From a cyanobacterium endosymbiont of Epithemia clementina EcSB (GTDB lineage Bacteria; Cyanobacteriota; Cyanobacteriia; Cyanobacteriales; Microcystaceae): a DNA stretch of 64,000 nt. The notes beneath the pieces were generated by a model. It ran no database searches, was not told the DNA's origin, and saw only the letters and a program-made list of their open reading frames with translations. Each line of letters opens with the position of its first letter. The stretch's first letter is position 1. Where the stretch lies: NCBI RefSeq assembly GCF_029919255.1, contig NZ_CP123991.1, positions 2,457,833 through 2,521,832 on the forward strand. Reading direction: 5' to 3'. Position numbers and translations under genes: made by a program. This document shows, in pieces, positions 38,570 through 49,127 of the stretch.

Positions 38570-39200
38570 AATACTCAAGCCCATAGATAAATTTTTACTT
38601 CTTCTAAAAGTAGTTAGAGAACTTAAAAATATCACCTTACCACGTTTGATAATATTCACTTAGAAGTTTTATCTATTACTAATATTTAGCAGTTACTAAA
38701 TCATCATGTTGATATAAAAAGTAGTTATCAACAAGTAAGATAGTACTTAAACAATTTTAAAAATGGTAAACAAATCTTTGAATCAATTATCTATAATATT
38801 TTCCAATATAAATCGATTCATTGGTCTCAGTATAATTTTTTTTAGAGTCTTCTAATATTGGTAATATCGATGGATCTTATTGATAAAAACCTATTTTTAC
38901 TGACTCTTCTTCTGTTAACCATATTAGAATAATGATTTTAAATAGACCTTGGCTCATTGTTCGGACTCTAGCTCATTTAGTTTATGAAAACAATTAAATT
39001 TTACTTGGTTTTACCATAAATGATATTATATAGTCTTTAATATTTAAAATAACAGTCAAGGAAACACTAGTAGATATCATTGTCAGTCAGAATTAGGATA
39101 TAACTAAAATGCTGACTGGAAAACTTCATCACAAAAAAAATTGAGCGATAGCGATATATTTAGAAAGCTGACTTAGTACTATAGTTAGAGTCAGATAGCA
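38570..39200 (+). pseudogene. unidentified decayed gene
   Basis: Protein-like text can be followed with frame changes: YHLTTFDNIHLEVLSITNI, LLNHHVDIKSSYQQVR, NGKQIFESIIYNIFQYKSIH, WSQYNFF, IFTDSSSVNHIRIMILNRPW, LIVRTLAHLVYENN, stop, LLGFTINDII and VKETLVDIIVSQN. The composition and even spacing of stops indicate a dead gene of at least 200 codons. I do not recognise the family. Confidence 0.55.
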
Positions 39201-39279
39201 TTTAACAAAATCTTCACTTTAGAATACAGTTTTGTTTATATATTAAGTTTCTATATCACTTCAAACAACTTCTAACACC

Positions 39280-39525
39280 ATTAAGGGACTCTGGCTAGAA
39301 AATAATTAGCTAATAATATACACAGATTTACCTACTCCTGAACTTTTTTTAGGAAAAACCTTAATTAAGGTTTCCTAAGCAGGTATTTGTAATACAGATT
39401 TAGAATTAACTTGAAGTTGCGATCCTTATCGAGAGATAATCGATTATAAATTCGCAGGAGTGATTGAGCGGGGACTCTCTCATCATCGTTTTTACGACAC
39501 ATCGCCAATTCTCAATTTTGTTTAA
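39280..39525 (+). pseudogene. zinc alcohol dehydrogenase-like N-terminal fossil
   Basis: From a former start now ATT (39280) the frame reads KGLWLENN, stop, LIIYTDLPTPELFLGKTLIK, VS, stop, AGICNTDLELT, stop, DPYREIIDYKFAGVIERG. This matches the GroES-like start of medium-chain dehydrogenases (VLIKVLRAGICNTDLEL..GYYPY...GHEFVGVVEEG), including the zinc-ligand cysteine. The histidine of GHEF is lost. The rest of the gene (about 260 codons) is gone. Confidence 0.8.
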
Positions 39526-40327
39526 GTATAAAGAGTCTGGTGAAATATACCATAGTTCACATCCAGCTTCTTCTACCATGTACTTGATTATTTATATATG
39601 AAAAGTAGAATCACCTTAAAGAATTAAATTTTAGGATGACCAAGCTTCAAATAAATCTCTATCGAAATCCCTCTCAACAGTTACATGAAAAAAAACTTCT
39701 TTCCCCTTTTAAAACACTAATCTAATTAATTAGCCCCTTCTCTTTTCTTTCCAGATTTTAGAATCTAGCATCCTTCTCTGCTAGGACTATAACCATATGG
39801 AGTATTTTCTATTTTTAGCCATCTTTTCCAGCCTTATTCCGAATAATACTTGTTCTAGTTTATTTCTTGTTTGATATCTGTAAGTTGTTATCTGGTTATT
39901 TTTGAATTTTTGACACATATAACTTGCTATCTCGCTGAGTAATATTGTTCCTCCATAATTGAGCCATCTTTGTTTAAGTTTCAGCATTACTCTACTGAGC
40001 ATCGCCTCTTAATTTTGCTCTTTTAATTACAAATCTGAATTATTAGAATAAATTCGAAATCAACAATAGATTTCAAGTTTTAATGTCCTTCTCGTATTAT
40101 TATAATCGCTTCTTGGCATAAATTATAGCTGCAACGTATAAACATAACTAATAGTGCTAACTTAATCATTCAATTTTTTTAAAAAGAAAACTGTCCTAAG
40201 ATTTTTGTCTTGTTTTACTTCACCACAAACCTTAAGAAATAGATAAACAAAACAGTGCCAAATTGATCTTAACTCTACTGTTCACAAGATATCCTTGACA
40301 CTGCTCTATTTCAGTTTTTATCGTCTC
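39526..40327. other. decayed DNA upstream of deaD terminus
   Basis: About 800 bp with no feature I can name. A weak minus-strand frame at 39787-40002 has no distinctive composition. 40.0-40.3 kb is the 3' flank of the helicase gene. Confidence 0.45.
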
Positions 40328-41770
40328 TTAACGCCCTCTATGATGGCCGACTGTCTTACGATCCAATTTTTTCCCTGAGTTATTACGGCGAGGTTTGGAA
40401 TTGTCTTTACGATTTTTACTCTTAACAATTGGTTTAGATATTCCTGCTTCAGGGACTTCCCAGTCAGTCTTCATCCAATTGGGGCAGTCTTGATCATAAA
40501 CCATCTGTAAAGCCGCAGCAGCTATGGCCTGGGGATCATATTCATCGCTAAGTTCCCGCACAATTGGTAAAAACGAAGCCATCCGCTCCCCTGCCAAGGA
40601 ATCTTGAATCTGCTTTTGTAGTTTTTCCAGTCGCTTAGCTTCAACTTGAGAACGATTAGGAATACTACACAATTCTATTCTCTGTCGAATTCGCCGTTCA
40701 ATTTGACGTACCATACGGCGGTCAATTGCTTCAACTAAAGATATTGCTGTCCCTTTTTTTCCTGCCCGGCCTGTTCGTCCAATCCGATGAATATAAGTTT
40801 CTGCATTATCTGGCAAATCGTAGTTAATAACGTGGCTTAAATTCTCAACGTCTAGCCCTCTTGCCGCAATATCCGTAGCCACAACAATCCTAATTTTACC
40901 ATCTCGAAATCGATGGACCAACCGTTCTCGTTGGGACTGACTGAGATTACCATGGTATTCATCAACACTTTGTCCGGCTTCTTGTAACTTGCTGGTAAGT
41001 TCAGAAGCTGTCTGTTTAGTCCGAACAAAAACAATGGCTGTTTCAGGGACTTCAATTTCTAAAATTGGTTGTAACGCCTTGAGTTTTGACCAACCGCGAG
41101 GAACACCATAAAGATGTTGCTCAATTTTATCAGGTGCAGCTTGAGGCTGGTCTACAGTCACCGTAACAGGGGATCTGAGAAACTGGTTAACTAATTCTCG
41201 GATTTCACGGGGCATAGTTGCTGAGAAACAAGCAGTGTTACGTTGGTCGGGGGTTTGTCTTAGAATTTTCTTCACATCATCGATAAAGCCCATGCTGAGC
41301 ATTTCATCGGCTTCATCGAGAACAGCCCATTTTAGATTATCTAAAACCAGCTTTTTGCGATCTAATAAGTCGATAACCCTTCCTGGAGTCCCAACAACAA
41401 TTTGGACACCTCGTTGTAAACTCCGAATTTGCCTATCAATCGATTGACCCCCATAAACAGTCAAAATATAGAGTCGGCGTTCAGTAGAAAAGTCTTTAAT
41501 AGCAAGAGCAACCTGTTGTGCAAGTTCACGGGTTGGGGTTAGAATAAGTGCCTGTATGTTGGAATCGTTTATATCAATCTGCTCCATAATGGGCAAGGAA
41601 TAAGCTGCCGTCTTCCCTGTTCCTGTCTGAGATTGTCCTAGAATGTCATGGCCTTCCAAAATTAAAGGAATTGCCTTACATTGAATCTCTGTTGGACTCG
41701 TCAAACCTAGGGTTTCTAATTTATTAACACGGTTATCAGAGAGTCCTAAGCTATTAAAAGAAATGGTCAT
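40328..41770 (-). CDS. DEAD-box ATP-dependent RNA helicase (CrhR/CsdA type)
   Basis: Unwinds RNA, likely in cold adaptation or ribosome and mRNA metabolism. The 480-residue protein carries the complete motif set: Q-motif (GLTSPTEIQCKAIP), SQTGTGKT (47-54), PTREL, DEAD (152-155), SAT (183-185), and in domain 2 VFVRTKQ, ATDIAARGLDVENLSHVINY and HRIGRTGRAGKKG. A basic tail (SKNRKDNSKPRRNNSGKKLD) probably binds RNA. It resembles the cyanobacterial CrhR class. It lies 98 bp downstream of rimO on the same strand but probably has its own promoter. Confidence 0.95.
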   Translation of the reverse strand: MTISFNSLGLSDNRVNKLETLGLTSPTEIQCKAIPLILEGHDILGQSQTGTGKTAAYSLPIMEQIDINDSNIQALILTPTRELAQQVALAIKDFSTERRLYILTVYGGQSIDRQIRSLQRGVQIVVGTPGRVIDLLDRKKLVLDNLKWAVLDEADEMLSMGFIDDVKKILRQTPDQRNTACFSATMPREIRELVNQFLRSPVTVTVDQPQAAPDKIEQHLYGVPRGWSKLKALQPILEIEVPETAIVFVRTKQTASELTSKLQEAGQSVDEYHGNLSQSQRERLVHRFRDGKIRIVVATDIAARGLDVENLSHVINYDLPDNAETYIHRIGRTGRAGKKGTAISLVEAIDRRMVRQIERRIRQRIELCSIPNRSQVEAKRLEKLQKQIQDSLAGERMASFLPIVRELSDEYDPQAIAAAALQMVYDQDCPNWMKTDWEVPEAGISKPIVKSKNRKDNSKPRRNNSGKKLDRKTVGHHRGR

Positions 41771-41868
41771 AAGAAATGTTAGTTAGTAACTTAACTGCGA
41801 GATTAATTTAGTACAAAGTGGTTAGTAAACTTTTCCCTAAGTAGGAAAAGCTTGTAGTGTATTTTCGG

Positions 41869-43263
41869 TCAAGAATCTATTTTTAGAGCATCGTGTTGTT
41901 GCACAACTTTTCCATATAGATCGTAGGTATCAGCATAGGTGATTTTAACAGACACAATTGCGTTTAAGGGAGCTTCTCCTTGAATATAGACAAGTCCATC
42001 GACTTCTGGAGCAAATCGCCAGCAACGTCCTATTTTCTCTCTAGTTTGAGGATTTTCTTGTTCAATTAAAACGTCAACGATTTTTCCAATATAATCTTGA
42101 TTTTTTTTGAGAGAAATTGGCTGTTGCATCTGCATCAAGATTTCTCGTCTTTGTTGGGCTATTCCTGATGGAACCTGATGGGGCATTTGATAAGCAGGAG
42201 TATTTTCTTCTGGAGAAAAGGTAAATACTCCAACGTGATCAAATTCATGACATTTGACAAAATTAACTAAATGGTTAAAATATTCCTCTGTTTCCCCTGG
42301 AAAACCTACAATAAAAGTGGTTCTCAATACGGCTTCAGGAATGGACTTTCTGATCCGTTCAATGATGCCATCATTGACTTGTTCTTGCCAAGGACGATTC
42401 ATTGCTTTCAAGATAGCCTGGTGGGAATGTTGCAAAGGAAAATCGAAATAGGGTAAGACATTCTTGGTCTCCCTAATTGCATCAATAACCTTATGGGTGA
42501 GTCCTGTGGGATAGGCATAATAGATCCGAATCCAGGGAATGTCTACTGTCCCCAAAGCCCTCAATAATTGGTCTAGTCTGGGTTCTCCATACAAATCCAA
42601 TCCATAATTTGTGGTTGATTGGGAAATCAATATTAATTCTTTTACTCTTTGATCGGCTAATTGTTGTGCTTCGGCTACAATCGACTCAATAGAACGTGAT
42701 CGTTGACTTCCTCTCAAGTGAGGAATGATACAAAATGCGCAACGGTAATCACACCCTTCTGCTATTCGCAAATAAGCCACCCCTTCAGTGGTTGTACGGT
42801 AGCGAGGAACCATTTCATCCGCGATAAAAGTAGGATTAACCGAGACTTCTTTAACTTTTTTTCCTGTTTCTACCTGTCGGATAACATCAACAATTTTCTG
42901 ATAGTCTCCCGTTCCTATTACAGCGACAGCCTCAGGAATTTCATCGAGAAGTTCTCCCTGAAAGTGTTGGGCCATACAGCCAGAGATAATAATTTTTTTC
43001 TTGGCTTCGGCTAATTCTACTAATGTACGAACTGACTCTTGGCGAGCCTCTTGTATGAAACTACAAGTATTAACAATTACATAGTCTGCTAATTCTTCAC
43101 TACTATCTATTCGATAGCCTGCCTGCCCCAGCAAGCCTAGCATATGTTCAGAGTCAATACGGTTTTTTTCGCAGCCTAGATGAGAAATCGCAATAGTTGG
43201 CTTACTGCCCATGAATTGTTGTTCGGTTACATCCCATTGTTGTATACTTGGGCTATAAACCAC
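41869..43263 (-). CDS. rimO: ribosomal protein S12 methylthiotransferase RimO
   Basis: Radical SAM enzyme that methylthiolates an aspartate of ribosomal protein S12. The 464-residue protein has the N-terminal UPF0004 domain with three cysteines (C31, C67, C96), the radical SAM CxxxCxxC motif (C171, C175, C178 in [17 protein letters not shown]), [14 protein letters not shown], and a C-terminal TRAM-like domain ([26 protein letters not shown]). The S12-specific [13 protein letters not shown] at 31-43 favours RimO over MiaB. ATG at residue 18 is an alternative start. Confidence 0.95.
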   Translation of the reverse strand: MVYSPSIQQWDVTEQQFMGSKPTIAISHLGCEKNRIDSEHMLGLLGQAGYRIDSSEELADYVIVNTCSFIQEARQESVRTLVELAEAKKKIIISGCMAQHFQGELLDEIPEAVAVIGTGDYQKIVDVIRQVETGKKVKEVSVNPTFIADEMVPRYRTTTEGVAYLRIAEGCDYRCAFCIIPHLRGSQRSRSIESIVAEAQQLADQRVKELILISQSTTNYGLDLYGEPRLDQLLRALGTVDIPWIRIYYAYPTGLTHKVIDAIRETKNVLPYFDFPLQHSHQAILKAMNRPWQEQVNDGIIERIRKSIPEAVLRTTFIVGFPGETEEYFNHLVNFVKCHEFDHVGVFTFSPEENTPAYQMPHQVPSGIAQQRREILMQMQQPISLKKNQDYIGKIVDVLIEQENPQTREKIGRCWRFAPEVDGLVYIQGEAPLNAIVSVKITYADTYDLYGKVVQQHDALKIDS

Positions 43264-44837
43264 GCTAATCCTTCTGTGTAGCCTGATGGCTATAGTCTAG
43301 AGTTCAGGTGTGGATTCGCCCCATTTATCTGTTAAGTTATTTTAACAGATTCTATCTAATAAAGAAAGTAGCTTAGAGAAAATTGTGAGAGGCTCTTGAC
43401 TCCTATTTCTTCAAATATTTTACAAGTAGACATAATTTAGTTTTATTGCATGGTTTCTGTTGATATTCAAAGATAGTTTTGATTTATAAGGAACAAATGA
43501 CAATGACATCGAAGCCAAAAGATTATCTAATCCTACCAATGGCTCCTGTTACTTTTCTGATATTTTCGGGAACCCTGTGGCTGTAATTGTAAGGAGATTT
43601 AGTTGTTCAACTGGATATGCAATGATGACTGTTTGATACTTCCCCCGATCTAATTTCAGTCTAAGAATTCACAGTCTTTAAGTAAATGGTTTTTTTATGA
43701 GCTTAAACAGTCCCTATTCGGAGGTGATCAATATCGATCACCTCCGAATAGAAACTGTAATTTCTCTGTCGTTATTTAGAACAACTAATATCGAGAGGTT
43801 CTCATCATTTCAGATGTCAGAGAAGATATATCGCATTTCATTAATGCCCTAAAATATTCCTCATCCGTTTTCAGTGTAAGTTAATATAGCCTAACCAAAA
43901 ACCTAGGATGTTCGTCTTTGTTGAGAAGATCAAATGTTATGCTTGTCGGTAGAGCAACAAAAAAACTAGCTGTGGACAAGCTGCTGGTTTAAATTCGTTT
44001 GCTGATTATCGAAGTTTTGTTCGATATGACTCAGACAATGGAAATAAACTATTAATTATAAAAAAATAATTTTTAAAAAATTGCTGATCACTCATTCAAT
44101 CGAGCTCCTAATAATTCGATGACCTGAACAATTACAATAACTAACTTTTCTTCAAGTATACAAAACTTTATTTCCACTAAATAAATAGCTCTAAATAAAC
44201 CTTATCTATTGCTTTATCTTTGCAGTACTTTTTAGTCTTATCTACTGTTTTATCTAAAATATTTACGAAACTTTCTTTTTTAGTTTTAATCATACTATGT
44301 TAGTAGCATGATTAAAACTTTTATTGCTTTCGTACATTCCTATTATTTATTCGTAAAATAATATTATATTTAGTTGTTTTACTTTCTCTGATTATGTGAA
44401 AATATTTTATTTTTTTCTCCTATTTATCTAAAAATCTCACAATTTTTCTATTCCTTGAAGAATTAATACAGAATAAGCTTATCTATTTATGTTATACAGA
44501 GATACAGCAAAATTGATGTTAATAATCAAAAAAATACTGCAATCAATTTTAATAAGCGTTTGTTTAAAATTAATCAATGTATTGTTTCTAAAATCAATCC
44601 CTATGATTATTTACTATCAAAAGTAGTTTTCACAAATAATTTTTTCTTACAGAATGAAAAACACAAAACTTAATAAATATTTCTGTATATAATCTTAAAA
44701 CTTGACCTCATTCTTATCGTTAGACGTCCACTTTCATAAGTAATAAGTAATATCTTAGAAACTAAGTGAAAAAAGTGTTATTGTATTGGTTTTGAATGTA
44801 GATCACTTAGTCTAGTTTTTTTCATGAAGTAATTTAA
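43264..44837. other. 1.6 kb decayed intergenic region
   Basis: No intact gene. A short trace at 43500-43590 (MTMTSKPKDYLILPMAPVTF then LIFSGTLWL) may be the start of a small membrane protein, but it is only about 30 codons and I cannot name it. Contains a 23-nt-arm inverted repeat at 43707-43758 and an AGTTTTAATCAT/ATGATTAAAACT pair at about 44280-44320. Confidence 0.45.
43707..43758. repeat. inverted repeat, 23-nt arms with two mismatches, 6-nt spacer
   Basis: ACAGTCCCTATTCGGAGGTGATC pairs with its complement at 43736-43758 except for two adjacent bases. The inner 17 bases match exactly and are GC-containing, unlike the surroundings. Not next to any gene end. Confidence 0.85.
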
Positions 44838-47480
44838 TTACTTTAAAGGGTTAAAGATTTTACTCACTATTTTTATCCATCCATCTTCTAATAAAGTATA
44901 AAGGACTGGAACTATAATTAAACTTAATAGAGACGAAGTGATTAATCCTCCAATAATAGCCACAGCCATAGGTTGTCTTAATTCTGAACCTGCTCCTAGT
45001 CCCAACGCAATAGGTAACATTCCTAAAATTGTAGAGGTGGTCGTCATGATAATTGGTCTGAGGCGTACTTCTCCTGTTTCCAAAATAGCCTGATGACGAT
45101 CTATTCCTTGTTGTCTTAATTGGCTAATATAGTCCATTAATAAGACAGCATTTTTATCTAATAATCCCAATAAGAAAATCAACCCAATTAAAGAAATCAT
45201 TCCGAAATCATTCTGGGTAATTAATAAAGCCAACATTGCGCCAATAAGGGTCAATGGTAAGGACAGGACTACCACTAATGGTTCTAACCATCGTCCAAAC
45301 GAAATATACAAAACAGCTATCATACAGACAACTGCTAAGATTAAGGCAACGGCAAATTCACCAAAAATCTTACGAACTTGTGCCGATGCTCCTTGAATAT
45401 CAAAACTAATATCATGAGGTAAGTTCGACTGAGTAATAGAAATCACTTTATTAGTAATATCCCCTAATCCAACTCCTTCTGTTAAATTAGCTGTTATGTA
45501 AATAACTCTTTGTCTTTGAAAATGTTCAATTACAAGAGTTTGTTCATCCTCCCCGGACATTTTGACATCAACTAATCCAGGAACTTCTTTAATGTAAGAT
45601 TTTAATTTTTTTGCTGTTTGTCGCAGAGATTTGAAGTCATTTCCTAACAAAGCAACTTTTAAAGTACTGTCATCACCTGTTTCTACAAATAAAATATCTT
45701 CAATACTAGTGGTGACTCCTCGCAACTTAGGTAAAATATCTCTAATATGTTCTTGAACTTCACTAGTACTAAATTGGCGATTACTGTTTAATTTTACATA
45801 TATTTTTCCCTTTAGGGGATCACCGTGTACTCCAGCAATAGTATAGGCAGATTTCACATTAGAATCATCTAAAATTAACTGCTCAAACTTTTTTCCTACA
45901 CGACTATTAATCCGTAATAAAAATTGTTCTGGTGATTGAGCTAAATCAGAAATCCATGAAGAAGTATTACTATTAAAACTGGTACGTAATCTCTGAGGAA
46001 TTTTAGGAACCGGTAAAGTATAAATCAGGTTAAACTCTCCCCGATCTAATTTAGGAACAAATCCTTTAGGAATGAATGGGATTAAAGAAAGCCCTAAAAT
46101 TAAACTGATTAGAGCAATAATTATCACGGTCTTGCGATTTACCAAAGACCAATTTAATAAATTACGATAAGGACCAACTAAGAAAAAAACTCTCTTTTTT
46201 TTAGTTGATCCTATTCTAGGTTTCATCCAATAAACAGCTAACACAGGAGATAAAGTTCGAGCAACCATCAAAGAAATAAAAACTGCAGCAGAAACTGTTA
46301 ATCCAAAAGGTTTAAAAAAATGCTCAAGATTACCTCCAATAAAAGCAATAGGAATAAAAACAGCTGCAATAGTAATGGTTGAAGCTGTTACTGTCAGCCC
46401 GATTTCATCAGTTCCTTTGATAGCTGCTTTTTTAGGAGTTTCTCCACGGTCAATGTGACGAATAATATTTTCTATATCCACAATGGCATCATCAACAATA
46501 ATGCCAATAACTAGTGCCAATGCTAGTAAAGTAAGGGTTTCGAGATTAAACCCTGCGATCATCATTACAATAGCAGTTCCTAATAAGGAGATAGGAATGG
46601 TCAAGGCAGTAATTAAAGTTGCCTGAAAATTTCGTAAAAATGGAAAAATAACTAATATAGCTAAAATAATTGCTCCAATTAACCCCTGAATGGTTGATTG
46701 AGTAGCTTCCTCTATGTAATCAGCTTGAGTTTCTGCCAAAATCAACTGTACATCAGGTAAGGTAGTTTGTAACTCGTCTATCGCTTTTTTTGTGAGACTA
46801 ACTACATTAAGGGTATTAGCATCAGCTTGCTTCACTATTCGTACCGACAAGACATCTTTTCTATTAAAGCGTGCTAGTGTTGGGGGATTTGTCTCATCAG
46901 ATGTAGTGTCGTTGACTTCCCTAAAATTGCCATCTCCTAATAATTCCACCCGACTTACCCCTGGTAATTTTTCTAATGGGGGGATAATTTCTTGTCGAGC
47001 AATATCTGCTAACCTCTCCAGAGGTTGAGTTTCACTTTGAATAGCATAACTGATAGCTGCTGATTCATTAATACTGAGAGTCCTAACTTTAACTCTAGCA
47101 TTAGAGGGCAAATTAGCTTGTTTGAGAGCAGATTTTACGATTTTAGTGGACTTATCCAGTTTTAATCGTGCATCAAATGCCACATTAATAATACTTTGCC
47201 CAGGATAGCTAGAAGAAAATAACTCAGCATTGTTGAGTGATCGCAAAGATTCTTCAAGAGGATTGGTTAGTCTTAGTTCTGTTTCCTCTGCAGTATTAAA
47301 GGGGGTGGTAGCCTGTATAACGACTATTGGAAAGGAAACATCAGGAAACAAGGCATATTTCAAAGAAATAAAGGCAAAAATACCAGAAACTGTTACAATG
47401 ATCCAAAAACATAGGGTTAGCCGCGCATGTTTAATAGCAAAACGAGAAATATTTAGACTTTTTCGAAGAGCTTGTTTCAT
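44838..47480 (-). CDS. RND-family efflux permease with reduced periplasmic part
   Basis: Inner-membrane proton-driven efflux permease of the AcrB/HAE1 type. It has the family N-terminus (RFAIKHARLTLCFWIIVTVS), FPIVVIQATTPFNTAEETE, ALALVIGIIVDDAIVDIENI (TM4 with paired aspartates), SLLGTAIVMMIAGF and LLGLLDKNAVLLMDYISQLR (TM10). At 880 residues it is well short of the usual 1000-1050. The shortfall lies at about residue 185-200, where VELLGDGNFREVNDTTSDET jumps to PPTLARFN, and in the second loop, i.e. the TolC-docking subdomains. It may therefore work without a classical outer channel. No membrane-fusion protein is adjacent. Substrate unknown. Confidence 0.9.
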   Translation of the reverse strand: MKQALRKSLNISRFAIKHARLTLCFWIIVTVSGIFAFISLKYALFPDVSFPIVVIQATTPFNTAEETELRLTNPLEESLRSLNNAELFSSSYPGQSIINVAFDARLKLDKSTKIVKSALKQANLPSNARVKVRTLSINESAAISYAIQSETQPLERLADIARQEIIPPLEKLPGVSRVELLGDGNFREVNDTTSDETNPPTLARFNRKDVLSVRIVKQADANTLNVVSLTKKAIDELQTTLPDVQLILAETQADYIEEATQSTIQGLIGAIILAILVIFPFLRNFQATLITALTIPISLLGTAIVMMIAGFNLETLTLLALALVIGIIVDDAIVDIENIIRHIDRGETPKKAAIKGTDEIGLTVTASTITIAAVFIPIAFIGGNLEHFFKPFGLTVSAAVFISLMVARTLSPVLAVYWMKPRIGSTKKKRVFFLVGPYRNLLNWSLVNRKTVIIIALISLILGLSLIPFIPKGFVPKLDRGEFNLIYTLPVPKIPQRLRTSFNSNTSSWISDLAQSPEQFLLRINSRVGKKFEQLILDDSNVKSAYTIAGVHGDPLKGKIYVKLNSNRQFSTSEVQEHIRDILPKLRGVTTSIEDILFVETGDDSTLKVALLGNDFKSLRQTAKKLKSYIKEVPGLVDVKMSGEDEQTLVIEHFQRQRVIYITANLTEGVGLGDITNKVISITQSNLPHDISFDIQGASAQVRKIFGEFAVALILAVVCMIAVLYISFGRWLEPLVVVLSLPLTLIGAMLALLITQNDFGMISLIGLIFLLGLLDKNAVLLMDYISQLRQQGIDRHQAILETGEVRLRPIIMTTTSTILGMLPIALGLGAGSELRQPMAVAIIGGLITSSLLSLIIVPVLYTLLEDGWIKIVSKIFNPLK

Positions 47481-47544
47481 CGAATTACTACTTGACTGTC
47501 ATTTCCTTTGGTTATACCAAGTCGTCTTTTTGAATGACGATTTC

Positions 47545-47892
47545 TTAATCTTCAAATAAGAGATCTCCGAGAACTTCATCAAAGCAAGCTGTTCCATAAG
47601 AAGTTAAAATTTCTTTAGCTTTAGGATCTCTATTACGATATCTAGCTAATAAATTTTGGAAGTCATTGAATGTGTGTTTACTTTTCAGTGTATTAACAGT
47701 GCAGTTACATAGTTTTCTGGATTCCTCCTTGGTTAAACCGGATGCTTGTGCTTCCGGGACACAATTTTTTTGATAGAAATCTGCAAAGGGCTCTGGTGCA
47801 GCGCTTACATTTTGGGCAATAGGGCTTGAGCTTACTATTAATAAAATTAACAAAGCAAATATATGGCGAGTATTATTCATCATATAAATCAT
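47545..47892 (-). CDS. small secreted protein with conserved cysteines
   Basis: A 115-residue protein, probably starting at ATG 47883 or 47880 (MMNNTRHIFALLILLIVSSS). It has a clear signal peptide ending near NVSAA. The mature part has four cysteines (in KNCVPEAQ, KLCNCTV, TACFDE), all likely in disulphides in the periplasm, with the pattern C-x2-CxC-C. I do not recognise the family. It lies 65 bp upstream of the RND gene on the same strand, so the two may be co-transcribed. Confidence 0.75.
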   Translation of the reverse strand: MIYMMNNTRHIFALLILLIVSSSPIAQNVSAAPEPFADFYQKNCVPEAQASGLTKEESRKLCNCTVNTLKSKHTFNDFQNLLARYRNRDPKAKEILTSYGTACFDEVLGDLLFED

Positions 47893-48059
47893 AAATTTAG
47901 GATCGACTCCAGACGATCAAGCGAACTAATAGACAAATGGTTTTATCCTTAGCTTTTAGTGTACACTTGCCTGAGGTTAAAAAACATCTTCTACTATAGC
48001 AGTTTTAGGAATTGCATAAACTCCATGATTTTTGATACAATAACAGAGTCTATAGAAAT
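47893..48059. promoter_or_regulatory. promoter region between the secreted protein and tRNA-Cys
   Basis: Divergent spacer. Holds the likely promoter of tRNA-Cys (ATAATA near 48035-48050, TTGAT about 48030), not placed precisely. Confidence 0.3.
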
Positions 48060-48131
<72 letters not shown>

Positions 48132-49127
48132 TTAAAAGTTGAACTTAGTTCAGTCAATTTTCCTCCAAATATATATTTTGCAGAGTAGCGTCTAGTTGTT
48201 TATCTGATTTCCTAGAGAAGTTGTTCCGTGCTATGGACAAAAATGTTATCTATGGCGAACAGTGGATGGATATGAGCAAATCCTGGATATTTTAGTTCAA
48301 AAATCAGAAATGCTCAAAAATTAAAAGCTCTCAGATAAAAGCTCCCAGAGATTGTTTGTAGACACACCATTAACGCTTTTTATTCCTCTACACTATTAAA
48401 GATGAAGCAGCATAAATAGAATAATCAGAACAATATCAACAAAGTGCCAGGATAGTAGCACTGCATTAATATCGAGTTGATCAGAAGTATAATTTACCTT
48501 GTATCAAAAAATGAAAATACATCAATAACAATAAAATTACTTCTGTCAAGACGTGTAATCTATGAACCGATATCAACAGATAAAAGATTTCATTAGTTAA
48601 ACCAGTATCAAGTCTAAAAAGTATATTGTGCAATTTTATACCTTGTAGTATCAGGAAAATAATTTCCAATAGAGTTGTTAATAACCACAGCCAAAAAAAG
48701 CTAATTCACTTAACTTTATTTGAGTAAATATTTAACAAAATAAAAACAGAATATAGTATAACTTTGTTTTTTAGAAGAAACTCTAAACTTTCAAGATTAG
48801 GGGAAAACAAGTTATTTTTTAAAAAAATACAGGACGATATAAGTGATTGACAAGAAAAGAAAGCTATCATGATAAACGGACTTTAATACAGTAATCATAG
48901 ATGAGTTACTTGATCTCCAAAAAGTAAATCAATCATATCGATCTGTTTTTTAGCTTGGTTACTCTTTAAATTTTAGTTGCACCATTCATTAATTATCAAC
49001 AAACATGTTGACGATAAATTACTATGTAACATAACTCTTAATTGAGAGTCCAATCTATAGCTATTAACAAAATAACCAAGGGTGAAAACTATTCACCCTA
49101 CATTAGTTACATTTCTACTTTTTACTA
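48132..49127. other. decayed intergenic DNA
   Basis: About 1 kb without a supported gene. One short trace, RAMDKNVIYGEQWMDMSKS at about 48225-48290, is protein-like but unnamed. The rest is AT-rich. Confidence 0.4.

Noticed and set aside
39787-40002. 71-codon open frame on the minus strand
   Set aside because: No recognisable family or ribosome site; surrounding DNA is decayed.
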